DNA from: Paenibacillus sp. NEAU-GSW1
GTDB lineage: Bacteria; Bacillota; Bacilli; Paenibacillales; Paenibacillaceae
NCBI RefSeq assembly: GCF_009737085.1
Contig: NZ_WOVL01000004.1
Span: forward strand, 1 to 64,000
Length of the DNA: 64,000 nucleotides
Direction of reading: 5' to 3'
Part shown: positions 11,441 through 23,778 of the stretch, in pieces
Numbering within the stretch: position 1 is the first letter of the stretch
Layout: every line of letters starts with the position of its first letter
Program-made: the position numbers and the translations under genes
The notes under the pieces: generated by a model
Database searches by the model: none
Seen by the model: the letters and a program-made list of their open reading frames with translations, nothing else
What the model was told of the DNA's origin: nothing

Positions 11441-13321
11441 TTAGAACAATTTCACCGATGCAACAATAGCGTCCAATTGTTTAATTGTAGCTTCGGACAT
11501 ATGAGCATCTTCGTAGGTGAAGAAAAACGCGATAACATTGCCTTTATGCTCTACGAAATACAGGGTATCCGTCGTCGGCGTGCCATCCTCATCCGCATAT
11601 TGCACAACTATCTTCTGGCCGGCGCTGCCGCCGATTGTAATCGATGTGTTGCTGACAAGCGTATTGCCGCTGTCCTTTTTAATAATTTCTTGAATGCCGT
11701 AATTGAAATCGCTCAGCGTAAAGTCCTCGTAGACTTGTCCGACTAAAAAGCCCAAGTAATTGCTATAGACAATCGCTTCGCTTTCGAAATCTGTTTCTTC
11801 ACCGTTCCAGAAAGCCGGCAGATCAATCGAATAGCCGTACTTATTGCTCTTCTTCGTTACTGTTTTGGTTTCGTCTTCTTCTTCAATGAGACCGAATTCC
11901 CGCTCGACAAACGCGATATCGATATCAACCGTCGCCATCGTTTGAAGGAACAGCACTTCGCCTTTCGCGCCAAGCGACGTATCATACTGAAAAATCAATT
12001 GGTAACGATATTGGCCAACAACCAAGAACACTTCATTCGCATGATACCATTTCTTCTTATCGTAGGAATATTCATAGGAAAGCACATGGGCTTTACCGTC
12101 TTGCAGCGTCAACTCCGACGTTGTCTCATTGCGCAGGTAAGACGGACTGAAGTCATTGTGCACTCTTTCCTTGCTGCGCGCAAGCCATTTCTCCTGCGTG
12201 TCGTCCTTAGCAAGCGAAGTGATGCTGAACTCGAGAACGCCGTCTTTACTGAAGAAAAACGGATTGTTCGAATCCGAGTCGCGGTACCAGCCGCTTGGAA
12301 GCTTAACCGTCAATCCATAGTCTTTATCTTGGAACGTTAACAGCCCGTCTACCACTTTCGTGATGTCCTTCACTGCCTTGTCCGCTTTATCAAACGATGG
12401 CGTAAAGCTGTCCAGCAACGCTTGGTAAGGGTCAAGCACGGCGCGTTCCGAACCGGTAATGCCGCTTGCAACAATGTACAGCGTTTGATCCTTCAGAATG
12501 CCGCGATATTCGAACATCAGGTTTTTCGATTTCGAGCGCGATACGACTTTTTCTGCGCTGTAATCGCCCACTTGAATCGTTCGTTTGTCGACAACGACTT
12601 CGTCTGTGCCAAACATATCAACAATTTTTTCTCGGACTTCATCGCTCGTTAGGCCGCCGACGTTTTGCATCGTCCAGACGACAATGCTGTTGCCGCTTTT
12701 TGTATCTCCCCAAATAACGAAAGTGCCGTCATCGTTTTGACCGACCAACGCAAGGCCTGGAGGATAATTCATCGACCAGCCCAAGTAGCTGTCGCCGACT
12801 TTCGTTTTACCTGCATCCGTATTAATGCCGCCGCCATTGTTTGCGGAGCTGCTGCTGCTGGCGCGCGTACCTTTAATAACGATTTCCTTCGTCGCGGCAT
12901 CCTTGCCGATCGCGGCGCCGAATGCTTCAACAATGACGCGAACCGGAACCATTGTCGTTCCTTTCACTATTACGGGAGCGACAGCTACCGTTTTGTTCGT
13001 GTCGTTTACTTGTACCGTTTTGCTGCCGATCGTAACGACAACCTTCTTCTGGTTATAGTTAAGTGTAATAATTTTATTGTCTTGCAGCTTCAGCGTAGCG
13101 CCAAATGCTTTCGTAATGACGCTGAGAGGAACCATTGTCGTGCCGCTTGCTTCGTACGGAGCTTGAACAGTAAGCGCTGAACCGTTGATTTTGACGGTCG
13201 GGCTTCCTACTTTCAGTCTCACTTCAACTGCCGATCCTGCTTCATTTGCCGCAAACACGGCGTTTGGTACTACCAGTGCAATAATCAGTAGGACGAGCAT
13301 TGAAAAGTTAAAGCGCTTCAT
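11441..13321 (-). CDS. Exported protein with copper-amine-oxidase N-terminal (stalk) domain, paralog B
   Basis: This 626-residue protein has the same layout as its neighbours: a signal peptide ending near NAVFA, two half-repeats of the copper amine oxidase N-terminal domain, a short Ser/Asn/Gly linker (SSSSANNGGG), then three beta-rich modules opening with GWSMNYPPGLALV, YGLTVKLPSGW and YGYSIDLPAFW. The first 330 residues are nearly collinear with paralog C. A clear promoter lies 70 bp upstream, with AAGGAG ahead of the ATG. The function is unknown. Tandem duplication with divergence of the last module suggests a family of surface proteins that differ in ligand or partner. Confidence 0.9.
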   Translation of the reverse strand: MKRFNFSMLVLLIIALVVPNAVFAANEAGSAVEVRLKVGSPTVKINGSALTVQAPYEASGTTMVPLSVITKAFGATLKLQDNKIITLNYNQKKVVVTIGSKTVQVNDTNKTVAVAPVIVKGTTMVPVRVIVEAFGAAIGKDAATKEIVIKGTRASSSSSANNGGGINTDAGKTKVGDSYLGWSMNYPPGLALVGQNDDGTFVIWGDTKSGNSIVVWTMQNVGGLTSDEVREKIVDMFGTDEVVVDKRTIQVGDYSAEKVVSRSKSKNLMFEYRGILKDQTLYIVASGITGSERAVLDPYQALLDSFTPSFDKADKAVKDITKVVDGLLTFQDKDYGLTVKLPSGWYRDSDSNNPFFFSKDGVLEFSITSLAKDDTQEKWLARSKERVHNDFSPSYLRNETTSELTLQDGKAHVLSYEYSYDKKKWYHANEVFLVVGQYRYQLIFQYDTSLGAKGEVLFLQTMATVDIDIAFVEREFGLIEEEDETKTVTKKSNKYGYSIDLPAFWNGEETDFESEAIVYSNYLGFLVGQVYEDFTLSDFNYGIQEIIKKDSGNTLVSNTSITIGGSAGQKIVVQYADEDGTPTTDTLYFVEHKGNVIAFFFTYEDAHMSEATIKQLDAIVASVKLF

Positions 13322-13387
13322 GTACTAAGTCTCCTTTTGAGGTTGTGCCGAAACCGACCACAATTCCAGTTAATTACAATCCTTTTT

Positions 13388-13416
13388 AATGTAACACCAT
13401 TTTCCATTTCTTTCAA
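13388..13416 (-). promoter_or_regulatory. Promoter of stalk-domain paralog B
   Basis: On the minus strand TTGAAA (13416-13411), a 17-bp spacer and TACATT (13393-13388) form a good sigma-A type promoter 67 bp ahead of the start codon. Its spacer begins GAAATGG, as does the spacer of the protease promoter at 16605-16633. Confidence 0.7.
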
Positions 13417-13454
13417 GAGATTAATAGTTTCATAGACCTAACTCATATAGACAT

Positions 13455-13491
13455 AAAGAAATGGCGATGCAGCACGCATCGCCATTTCTTT
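13455..13491 (-). terminator. Terminator after stalk-domain paralog C
   Basis: A perfect 16-bp inverted repeat (AAAGAAATGGCGATGC, loop AGCAC, then its complement) lies 14 bp after the stop of paralog C. The stem ends in A/T runs on both sides. Confidence 0.9.
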
Positions 13492-13505
13492 AAATGCTTA
13501 TTATT

Positions 13506-15389
13506 TTAAAACAGCTTGACCGACTTCACGATTTCTTCAACCCGTTTGAGCGTATCGGCCGTCGCGTTCGAATCGCTGATCGAGAACATCAATGCAAGCA
13601 CATTGCCTTTATGCTCGACCAGATACGAGTAATAAGTCGATTTATAGTTCGGTTCGTATTGCGTCAGCAATTTGCCCGTTTTTCCGCCGATTGCAAACTC
13701 TCTCTCGCTGGATGCAACCGCTTCTTCCGCTGCCTCTTCCGCTACTTCATCCTCATCCTTCATCGCCAGCAGTTCGATAACCTCGCTCATCGACCGGTCC
13801 ATCAAGACCATTCCGTTCATGAAGTTGTAATCGTCACTGAAGAAGAAATTGCTTTCGTTAAAGGAGCCCGTCCAATATGCAGGCAATTCGAATGAATATC
13901 CGTATGTGGAGCTTTTCTTAACCACTTTCTTCGAACGGTCGACCATATCGCTTTCATCCTCGATCAACCCGAATTCCTTCGAAATAAAATCGGTATCGAT
14001 GTCGATCGATGTCATCGATTGGAGGAACAGCTTCTCCCCTTCGGCCGCTTTCTTTACGTCGTAGTAGAATGTCATCTGGTATCGGTAATCGCCGACAACG
14101 AGGAATACTTCATTGATATGCTGCCACTCTTTTTTATCGTAGCTCACTTCATAAGACAAGACGAGAGCGTTGCCGTCCTGCAGCTTGATCTCACTCGTCG
14201 TCACATTGCGCAGGTAGTCCGGCACGAAATCGGCGACTAGGTTTGCTTTTTTGCGTTGCAGCCATGCGTCAGCCGTATCGCCCTCGAGCAGCGATGAGAT
14301 TTTCAATGTAAAAAATTCATCATTGCTGTAGTAGAACAATCCGCTCTCATCCGACTCCGAACGCCAGTTAGGAGGCAGCTTAAGCGTTACGCCGTAGTCT
14401 TCGTCATGATAAGTACGAAGCCCGTCCACTACGTTTGAAATATCTTTAAGCGCCTTGTTCGTTTTATCGAATACCGGTAAAAAGCTGTTGAACAAATTCT
14501 GATACGACTCCAGAGCCGTGCGGTCTTTACCCACAACGCCTCCGATTAACATATAAAGCTTGTCATTGTGCAGAATTGCGCGGTATTCGTACATCATCCC
14601 GTATTCTTTGCTGCGTGTGACCAACTTCTCAACGCTATAACCGCTAATCGTCAACGTGCGTTTGTCGATCAGCACTTCATCGCTTTCCATCCAATATTGC
14701 AGCTCCTCACGAATATCGGAGCTCGACATTTCGCCGGCATTGTCTTCTATGATGACATGCAAGCTGTTCCCCGTTTTCGTGTCAGCCCAGTAGACCATGC
14801 TGCCGTCGTCATTTTGGCTGATAAGAGCAAGGCCCGGCGGATAGTTCATCGACCAGCCCATATAGCTGTCGCCGACTTTCGTTTTGCCAGAATCGGTATT
14901 AATGCCGCCGCTGCTGGTCGTTTCGGCGCGTTTGCCTTTAATGACAATTTCTTTCGTTGCCGCGTCTTTGGATATAGATGCGCCGAACGCCTCTACAATG
15001 ACGCGTACCGGCACCATCGTCGTGCCTTTCACGATAACGGGAGCGACAGCAACCGTTTTGTTGGAGCCGTTTACTTTTACCGTTTTACTGCCGATCGTGA
15101 CGACAATTTTTTTATCATTATAGGACAGCGTAATAATTTTATTGTCTTCCAGCTGGAGCTTGGCTCCAAACGCCTTTGTAATGATGCTGAGCGGAACCAT
15201 TGTCGTGCCGCTTGCTTCATATGGAGCTTGAACCGTCGACTTTGCCCCGTTTATCGTTACCGTGCTGCTTCCGGTTTTTAATCTGACTTCTACTGCGCCT
15301 GCATCAGATGAGGTTGCAGCAAACAGCGTTCCAGGCAAAAGCGTCGAAAACACAAGCATTGCCAACAGTAATAGATAAGTGCGCTTCAT
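13506..15389 (-). CDS. Exported protein with copper-amine-oxidase N-terminal (stalk) domain, paralog C
   Basis: At 627 residues it repeats the architecture of paralogs A and B: signal peptide ending near TLFA, the two stalk half-repeats (TTMVPLSIITKAFGA and TTMVPVRVIVEAFGA), and three modules opening with GWSMNYPPGLALI, YGVTLKLPPNW and YGYSFELPAYW. The last module carries an acidic insertion (DEDEVAEEAAEEAV) absent from the others. It starts only 33 bp after the stop of the HtrA-like gene with no terminator between, so the two are probably cotranscribed. That linkage suggests the protease processes or protects this protein at the cell surface, which is inference. Confidence 0.9.
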   Translation of the reverse strand: MKRTYLLLLAMLVFSTLLPGTLFAATSSDAGAVEVRLKTGSSTVTINGAKSTVQAPYEASGTTMVPLSIITKAFGAKLQLEDNKIITLSYNDKKIVVTIGSKTVKVNGSNKTVAVAPVIVKGTTMVPVRVIVEAFGASISKDAATKEIVIKGKRAETTSSGGINTDSGKTKVGDSYMGWSMNYPPGLALISQNDDGSMVYWADTKTGNSLHVIIEDNAGEMSSSDIREELQYWMESDEVLIDKRTLTISGYSVEKLVTRSKEYGMMYEYRAILHNDKLYMLIGGVVGKDRTALESYQNLFNSFLPVFDKTNKALKDISNVVDGLRTYHDEDYGVTLKLPPNWRSESDESGLFYYSNDEFFTLKISSLLEGDTADAWLQRKKANLVADFVPDYLRNVTTSEIKLQDGNALVLSYEVSYDKKEWQHINEVFLVVGDYRYQMTFYYDVKKAAEGEKLFLQSMTSIDIDTDFISKEFGLIEDESDMVDRSKKVVKKSSTYGYSFELPAYWTGSFNESNFFFSDDYNFMNGMVLMDRSMSEVIELLAMKDEDEVAEEAAEEAVASSEREFAIGGKTGKLLTQYEPNYKSTYYSYLVEHKGNVLALMFSISDSNATADTLKRVEEIVKSVKLF

Positions 15390-15422
15390 GGTGACTCCCC
15401 TTTAAGTAAATGATGTATTGTG

Positions 15423-16547
15423 TTACTTGTATTTCGATTCTGTCAACGTAATTTGCTTCGTTACGAGATCACCGTCGATCATGAGCATAATATCAACCTT
15501 TTGACCCGGCAAATAAGCTTTCAACAGCTCATTCAACTCAACGATAGAGGAGATTTGCTTGCCGCCTACCGAGTACAGCACGTCCCCAATTTGAATGCCG
15601 AGCTTTTTAGCTGAATCAGATTGCACAGCAGTTACTGTCAGCGGATCGGTAGTAGGCAGGCCGACGATCGCCTCCCAGCTCTCCTCCAGCTCCAAACCGA
15701 GCGATGCCCGTTTCACGTAACCGTATTTGGCAAAATGGTCCATCACGTACTTCACGGTGTCGGCAGGAACGGAAAAGCCGAGATTGTCGATGCTGCTGTC
15801 TACAAATTTCAGCGTATTGATGCCGATGACTTCGCCCTTCATATTGACAAGCGGTCCGCCGCTGTTGCCAGGATTGATAGCCGCGTCCGTTTGCAGCAGA
15901 CGGTAGAACGACGAAATCGAACGGTTCATCCCGCTAAGTACGCCGGTCGTTGCTGTATTGCGGAGAGAGAAGTCCACTGGCGTTCCGATCGCAATTACAG
16001 GTTCGCCGACCTTAAGCTGAAGCGGTATCGCAGTCAATTTGGCTACCGGCAATTTGGAAGCGTTAATTTTAACTAGCGCCAAATCGCTCGTCTCATCCAT
16101 ATGCGTCCGCTTGCCGTCAAATTGCTTGCCGTCAGCCGTAACGACCGTGATGTTGGTCATATCCTTGACGACATGGGCATTCGTTAAAATCGTGCCGTCC
16201 GCTTTCATAATAACGCCTGTTCCGTGCGCAAGGGCATAACGCTGGTCTCCGCCGCCGGAATAGTTGCCGATGATGGCAACGACTGAAGGCGATACCTTCG
16301 CGACGACAGAAGGAACATCCGCCGCAGGCGTATAGGCATACGTTTTTGTTTTTGCGTCATAAGTACCCGCACCGCCGAGCGCGCTCGTCAGCGAGGATGC
16401 CTTTACATAAACTTCACCATTAATTTTTGTTGCGCTTAACTGAAGCGAGCCGTTCGTGCTCGCCGCGCCAGCGGCATAGGCCGTTCCAGCTGCTAGTGTC
16501 ACTGCCGTTAGCAGAACAAAGCCGGCGCGAAACAAATTGCGTTTCAC
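15423..16547 (-). CDS. Exported HtrA/DegP-like serine protease with stalk-like N-terminus and PDZ domain
   Basis: The S1C trypsin fold is clear: catalytic His in LTNAHVV, Asp in TSDLALVKI and Ser in NPGNSGGP, followed by a C-terminal PDZ domain (KLGIQIGDVLYSVGGK). An N-terminal hydrophobic segment ending near AYA acts as a signal peptide or anchor. Residues about 40-75 (INGEVYVKASSLTSALGG) look like half of the copper-amine-oxidase stalk domain found in the three downstream genes, which is unusual for this protease family. I place the start at a GTG (374 residues) with GGGAGAG upstream; an earlier in-frame ATG would add 13 residues ahead of the signal peptide. It is likely the first gene of a unit with paralog C. 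Confidence 0.9.
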   Translation of the reverse strand: MKRNLFRAGFVLLTAVTLAAGTAYAAGAASTNGSLQLSATKINGEVYVKASSLTSALGGAGTYDAKTKTYAYTPAADVPSVVAKVSPSVVAIIGNYSGGGDQRYALAHGTGVIMKADGTILTNAHVVKDMTNITVVTADGKQFDGKRTHMDETSDLALVKINASKLPVAKLTAIPLQLKVGEPVIAIGTPVDFSLRNTATTGVLSGMNRSISSFYRLLQTDAAINPGNSGGPLVNMKGEVIGINTLKFVDSSIDNLGFSVPADTVKYVMDHFAKYGYVKRASLGLELEESWEAIVGLPTTDPLTVTAVQSDSAKKLGIQIGDVLYSVGGKQISSIVELNELLKAYLPGQKVDIMLMIDGDLVTKQITLTESKYK

Positions 16548-16604
16548 TCTATCACTCTCCCAAAATGATAAAATAGTGAGTTCCAAATAATAACACCAAC
16601 ATCG

Positions 16605-16633
16605 AATGTAGCATGTTTTACCATTTCAAACAA
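16605..16633 (-). promoter_or_regulatory. Promoter of the HtrA-like gene
   Basis: TTGTTT (16633-16628), a 17-bp spacer and TACATT (16610-16605) on the minus strand, 58 bp ahead of the chosen GTG start. Confidence 0.6.
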
Positions 16634-16841
16634 TCCATAATTATTATTTCGTCACCTCATATTCATTTGTTTAGTTTTTATGTCATTTTGTTATTTCTGA
16701 CGAAAAGTTATGTAGCAAGCAAGCGAGGATGCTATACTATGAATGGCTAATGCTAGCTAGGTCAAAATGTCTTCAGTGCAAGTCCATTTGTTCAACTTGT
16801 ATAGAATGCTTCACAAATTGATTCAGGAGGTTCGAATAAAA

Positions 16842-17810
16842 ATGAAATTGGGAGTATTTGCTGTATTATTCGCTCAAAAGCCTTTCGAAGAAGCGCTTGA
16901 TTATATCGCAGCGAAAGGATTGGAAGCGGTTGAAATCGGAACCGGCGGCTATCCGGGCAACGCGCATTGCGATCCGGACGTACTGCTTGCTGACGCTGGC
17001 AAGCTGAAAGCGTTCAAGCAAGCTGTTGAGTCGCGCGGATTGATCATCAGCGCATTGAGCTGCCACGCTAACCCGCTGCACCCGCAAAAACCTTTGGCTG
17101 CTGCGGATGATGCCATTATCCGTAAAACGATCGAGCTTGCCAACCGTCTCGAAGTGCCTGTCGTCAACACGTTCTCCGGCTGCCCGGGCGACCATGAGGA
17201 TGCGAAATATCCGAACTGGCCGGTAGCTCCTTGGCCTAATGATTATCAAGAAATTTTAAAATGGCAATGGGAACAAAAAGTTATTCCATATTGGTCTGAA
17301 ATCGGATCTATCGCAGAAAATAACGGCGTAAAAATCGGTCTTGAGCTGCACGGCGGCTTCTCCGTCCACAGCCCGGCTACGCTGCTCCGCCTTCGCGAAG
17401 CGGCTGGCAAAGCGATCGGCGCTAACCTTGACCCTAGTCATATGTGGTGGCAAGGCATCGATCCGGTGCAAGCCGTTCATATTCTTGGCCGTGAGAATGC
17501 GATTCATCACTTCCATGCGAAGGATACGACGATTGACCCAATCAATGTTAACCGCCACGGCGTAACGGACATGCAGTCTTACGCGCTTATGCTGGATCGC
17601 GCATGGCAGTTCCGCACTGTCGGCTTCGGCCATGATTTGAAAACATGGGCGGACATTATTAGCGCGCTCCGTCTTGTCGGCTACGATTACGTCGTTAGCA
17701 TCGAGCACGAAGACGGCCTCATGTCGGTCGACGAGGGCTTCACGAAAGCAGTAGCTAATCTTCAGCAAGTGCTGATTAAAGAACCGCTCGGCGAGATGTG
17801 GTGGGTTTAA
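16842..17810 (+). CDS. Sugar phosphate isomerase/epimerase-like TIM-barrel protein
   Basis: Member of the xylose isomerase-like TIM barrel superfamily (COG1082 type). Acidic and histidine residues at the strand ends fit the usual divalent-metal site: E in IGLELHGGF, D in NLDPSHMWWQG, H in HHFHAKDT and E in VSIEHEDG. Its 322 residues are a normal length. The ATG is chosen because CAGGAGG lies 9 bp upstream; earlier in-frame ATGs lack a site. Relatives include inosose dehydratases and hexulose epimerases, and the substrate cannot be told. It is one of only three plus-strand genes in the window and stands alone, followed by a strong terminator. A TATACT at 16733 could be its -10, but no good -35 is present. 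Confidence 0.88.
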   Translation: MKLGVFAVLFAQKPFEEALDYIAAKGLEAVEIGTGGYPGNAHCDPDVLLADAGKLKAFKQAVESRGLIISALSCHANPLHPQKPLAAADDAIIRKTIELANRLEVPVVNTFSGCPGDHEDAKYPNWPVAPWPNDYQEILKWQWEQKVIPYWSEIGSIAENNGVKIGLELHGGFSVHSPATLLRLREAAGKAIGANLDPSHMWWQGIDPVQAVHILGRENAIHHFHAKDTTIDPINVNRHGVTDMQSYALMLDRAWQFRTVGFGHDLKTWADIISALRLVGYDYVVSIEHEDGLMSVDEGFTKAVANLQQVLIKEPLGEMWWV

Positions 17811-17816
17811 TTCAAA

Positions 17817-17866
17817 AAGCAACACAAGGGCAGCGTTTATGCAGCTGTCCGGTGTTGCCTTTTTTT
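17817..17866 (+). terminator. Terminator after the isomerase-like gene
   Basis: AAGCAACAC...GGGCAGC pairs with GCAGCTGTCC...GTGTTGCCTT and runs into seven Ts on the plus strand. It begins 6 bp after the stop codon. Confidence 0.88.
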
Positions 17867-17904
17867 CATCAACTTCTTATCAATCGCAATGGAACTGACG
17901 ACAA

Positions 17905-17934
17905 AAAAGCCTGCCGGTTAGCCGGCAGGCTTTT
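17905..17934. terminator. Symmetric terminator hairpin
   Basis: AAAAGCCTGCCGG and CCGGCAGGCTTTT form a perfect stem with a 4-nt TTAG loop. A-runs on one side and Ts on the other allow function in both directions. It lies 20 bp after the stop of the small membrane protein on the minus strand, its most likely client. Confidence 0.85.
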
Positions 17935-17954
17935 GTTGCTTTAGATCATTTTCA

Positions 17955-18167
17955 TTACGCTAACCAAATTTTAAAAATCATGACGTAGTCTATGTATAAG
18001 AACAACGCCAGCGAAACGAAAGAAAATCCGATCGCAAACAAATTCTTCTTCGGGCTTGCCGTCAACAGCCGAACAAATCCGATCGCGATCAGGATGGTGA
18101 ATGCAAGCATGAACCAGTCGAACGTATTAATGTTGCTGGTTTTAGCAGCCTCTTCTGCCAAAAACAT
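17955..18167 (-). CDS. Small membrane protein, about 70 residues
   Basis: The protein has two predicted membrane helices (FDWFMLAFTILIAIGFVRLL and LFAIGFSFVSLALFLYIDYV) separated by a short basic loop (SPKKN). An AGGAGGG site lies 7 bp ahead of the ATG and a symmetric terminator follows, so it is very probably real despite its length. It resembles the short two-helix DUF2759-type proteins of Bacillales, but I am not certain of that match. No function can be assigned. Confidence 0.72.
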   Translation of the reverse strand: MFLAEEAAKTSNINTFDWFMLAFTILIAIGFVRLLTASPKKNLFAIGFSFVSLALFLYIDYVMIFKIWLA

Positions 18168-18201
18168 CGGGTACCCTCCTTTTATTCACACGTAGCCTAT
18201 A

Positions 18202-18378
18202 TTAATTAATGTTAGCTTCTAATGCACTCTGATGCAAGTCCGATCTTGCATTCGTAACAACTTTGTCACCTTTTTCTAGCGCTTCCTGATGATTTATGAT
18301 ACCATGCGCGGAAATATCGTTTTCCGTGGAAGTGATTCGCGGGCAAAACTCACAGCCTGCACCTAATAAAATGTCCAT
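18202..18378 (-). CDS. Possible small protein, unrecognised
   Basis: A 58-codon reading frame (with a CEFC cysteine pair near the N-terminus) lies between the uvrA terminator and the small membrane protein. Translation signals are poor: GGAAGAG abuts the ATG, and the alternative TTG start has no Shine-Dalgarno sequence. No family is recognised. It is listed because its orientation fits its neighbours; it may be noncoding. Confidence 0.25.
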   Translation of the reverse strand: MDILLGAGCEFCPRITSTENDISAHGIINHQEALEKGDKVVTNARSDLHQSALEANIN

Positions 18379-18407
18379 CTCTTCCAATCTTTATAACTAA
18401 AACGGAA

Positions 18408-18438
18408 AAGGTGCTCAGGGTATTTCCTGAACACCTTC
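18408..18438 (-). terminator. Terminator after uvrA
   Basis: AAGGTGTTCAGG and CCTGAGCACCTT (one G-T pair) enclose a 5-nt loop and are followed by TTTTCC on the minus strand, 13 bp after the uvrA stop. Confidence 0.85.
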
Positions 18439-18450
18439 TTATTTCGATGA

Positions 18451-21336
<2,886 letters not shown>

Positions 21337-21366
21337 TATGAATGCCCTCCTATCCCTCTCGTCTCT

Positions 21367-23349
21367 CTATCCTTTTTCCGCGCGAAGCTCAAGCAGCGCA
21401 TCGCGAAGCTCTGCCGCTTTCTCGAACTGGAGATTTTTCGCGGCGTCCTTCATTTCGGCTTCCAGCCTTTGAATCAGCGACTGGCGATCCTTCTTGGACA
21501 TGTTGCCAGAAGCTACGCCTGTCAAATAATCGGCTTTCTCTTCGGCGACCTTTGTCGCTTCGATGACATCGTGAATCTTCTTGCGGATCGTCTGCGGTGT
21601 AATGCCATGCTTTTCGTTATATGCAAGCTGAATCGTCCGGCGGCGCTCGGTTTCCCGCATAGCCTTATCCATCGAATCCGTAATTTTGTCACCATACATG
21701 ATAACGCGGCCTTCACTGTTGCGCGCCGCACGGCCGATCGTCTGGATGAGAGAACGTTCCGCGCGCAGGAAGCCTTCCTTATCAGCGTCCAAAATCGCAA
21801 CGAGCGACACTTCCGGAAGATCGAGTCCTTCCCTGAGCAAATTGATGCCGACAAGCACGTGGAACACGCCAAGCCGTAAATCACGCAATATCGCGATACG
21901 TTCCAGCGTCTTAATATCCGAGTGCAAGTAGCGGACCTTGATGCCGATTTCCTTCAAGTAGTCGGTTAAATCCTCGGCCATCTTCTTCGTCAGCGTCGTC
22001 ACCAGCACGCGTTCATCCTTGGCGATCCGATCGTGAATCTCGACAAGCAAATTATCAATTTGACCTTTCGTCGGTCGAACGTCTATGATCGGGTCGACAA
22101 GACCGGTCGGACGAATAATTTGTTCCACCATCGATGGGCAATGCTCGAGCTCATACGGTCCTGGCGTTGCCGATACATAGATCGCCTGTTTTACCTTGTT
22201 CTCGAATTCTTCAAACTTCAGCGGCCGGTTATCCATCGCCGACGGCAAGCGGAAGCCGTGGTTAACGAGCATTTCCTTCCTGGCCCGGTCGCCGTTATAC
22301 ATCGCCCGGATTTGCGGAAGCGACACATGCGACTCATCGATGACGATCAGCATGTCATCCGGAAAATAATCCATCAGCGTATACGGCGTAGCTCCGCGTT
22401 CCCGGAACGTCAACGGGCCGGAATAGTTCTCGATACCGGAGCAGAAGCCCATTTCCGCCATCATCTCCAAGTCGTAACGCGTCCGCTGCTCCAGCCGCTG
22501 CGCTTCCAGCAGCTTGCCTTCCTCGCGCAGCTCGGCAAGCCGCTCCTCCAGCTCGCGCTCGATATTGATGAGCGCAAGCTTCATCGTCTCCTCATGCGTA
22601 ACGAAGTGGGATGCCGGGAAAATGGCAACATGCTCGCGTTCCCCGACAATTTCGCCGGTCAGTACGTCGATCTCGGTAATGCGTTCGATCTCATCGCCAA
22701 ACAGCTCGACCCGGATCGCCCGTTCGTTGTTCGCGACCGGGAATATTTCTACGATATCGCCTCGAACGCGAAACGTACCCCGCGTAAAGTTAATATCATT
22801 TCGTTGGTACTGAATATCGACCAGCTTGTGCAGGATCGTATCCCGTGATTTCTCCATCCCGACACGCAGCGACAGTACCAGACTGCCGTACTCCGTCGGC
22901 GAACCGAGACCGTAAATACAGGAAACGCTCGCGACGATGATAACATCCCGCCTGTCGAACAACGAGCTGGTCGCCGCATGACGCAGCTTATCGATCTCGT
23001 CGTTTATGCTGGAATCCTTCTCGATATACGTATCCGTGGAAGGGATATACGCTTCCGGTTGAAAGTAATCATAATAGCTGACGAAATATTCGACCGCGTT
23101 ATCCGGAAAAAATTCCTTAAACTCGCTGCACAGCTGCGCAGCAAGCGTCTTGTTGTGCGCAATGACGAGCGTCGGCCGGTTCAGCTGGGCGATTGTATTG
23201 GCGATCGTGTACGTTTTGCCCGTGCCCGTCGCGCCTAGCAGCGTCTGATGCGTCGTTCCCGCTTTAACGCCTTCCACCAACTGCTGAATTGCCCGCGGCT
23301 GGTCTCCCTGCGGCTTGTAATCCGACTTCAATTGGAATGTCTCGCTCAC
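21367..23349 (-). CDS. uvrB: Excinuclease ABC subunit B
   Basis: Helicase-like subunit that verifies damage and recruits UvrC. Walker A GATGTGKT near residue 40, the beta-hairpin region ([21 protein letters not shown]), helicase motif DESH and the C-terminal UVR domain that binds UvrC (from about residue 620) are all present. The 660-residue length is standard. Starts with GTG after GGAGG. It heads the uvrBA unit, and a LexA-like box lies upstream at 23464-23475, consistent with SOS control in Bacillus. Confidence 0.97.
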   Translation of the reverse strand: MSETFQLKSDYKPQGDQPRAIQQLVEGVKAGTTHQTLLGATGTGKTYTIANTIAQLNRPTLVIAHNKTLAAQLCSEFKEFFPDNAVEYFVSYYDYFQPEAYIPSTDTYIEKDSSINDEIDKLRHAATSSLFDRRDVIIVASVSCIYGLGSPTEYGSLVLSLRVGMEKSRDTILHKLVDIQYQRNDINFTRGTFRVRGDIVEIFPVANNERAIRVELFGDEIERITEIDVLTGEIVGEREHVAIFPASHFVTHEETMKLALINIERELEERLAELREEGKLLEAQRLEQRTRYDLEMMAEMGFCSGIENYSGPLTFRERGATPYTLMDYFPDDMLIVIDESHVSLPQIRAMYNGDRARKEMLVNHGFRLPSAMDNRPLKFEEFENKVKQAIYVSATPGPYELEHCPSMVEQIIRPTGLVDPIIDVRPTKGQIDNLLVEIHDRIAKDERVLVTTLTKKMAEDLTDYLKEIGIKVRYLHSDIKTLERIAILRDLRLGVFHVLVGINLLREGLDLPEVSLVAILDADKEGFLRAERSLIQTIGRAARNSEGRVIMYGDKITDSMDKAMRETERRRTIQLAYNEKHGITPQTIRKKIHDVIEATKVAEEKADYLTGVASGNMSKKDRQSLIQRLEAEMKDAAKNLQFEKAAELRDALLELRAEKG

Positions 23350-23463
23350 TTGCTTCCTCCACCCCGATTTCCGTTTATTCTATCATTATAGTCAATTTTC
23401 CCTAAAACAAGCAGAAAACAGTAGTCTCAGCTGTCTCTCTTCTCACTTCCCAAAAAAGGACGA

Positions 23464-23475
23464 GAATATATGTTC
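23464..23475. promoter_or_regulatory. LexA (SOS) box candidate upstream of uvrB
   Basis: GAATATATGTTC differs at one position from the palindromic Bacillus SOS core GAACATATGTTC. It lies 115 bp ahead of the uvrB start and about 74 bp ahead of the best -10, further than usual for a repressor site, so it is a candidate only. Confidence 0.4.
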
Positions 23476-23734
23476 CCTTTCCATTATAAGCTTACTTTTC
23501 GAGGGATGCAATGCCAATACTGAGGTTAAAACGGCAAACGGCTTTAACTTTAAATGTAAATTTGCTTGTCGTCCAATTTCATCTCGTTGAATTACGAACA
23601 CAGGGGTATGATTCATCCTAAAGGCCTCACAGGCCTTTAGAGCATACATCTTCGACCGCTTCGAGTTACCTAAAGGCCTCCGAGTACGTTACAACTGGCT
23701 CAGCACCGCTTCATAATCGTTTCGCTATAAAAAA

Positions 23735-23778
23735 AATAGCGTTGAGCATGTCCATTATGAGACATGCCCAGCGCTATT
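23735..23778 (-). terminator. Terminator after the minJ-like gene
   Basis: AATAGCG-C-TGGGCATGTC pairs with GACATGCTCAACGCTATT and runs into eight Ts on the minus strand, 14 bp after the stop codon. Confidence 0.9.

Noticed and set aside
9501-15389. Calling the three tandem exported proteins copper amine oxidases
   Set aside because: Only the N-terminal stalk domain is present; the catalytic core and topaquinone site are absent.
23443-23649. 68-codon minus-strand open frame upstream of uvrB
   Set aside because: It overlaps the hairpin and the LexA-like box, has no ribosome site, and its composition is not protein-like.
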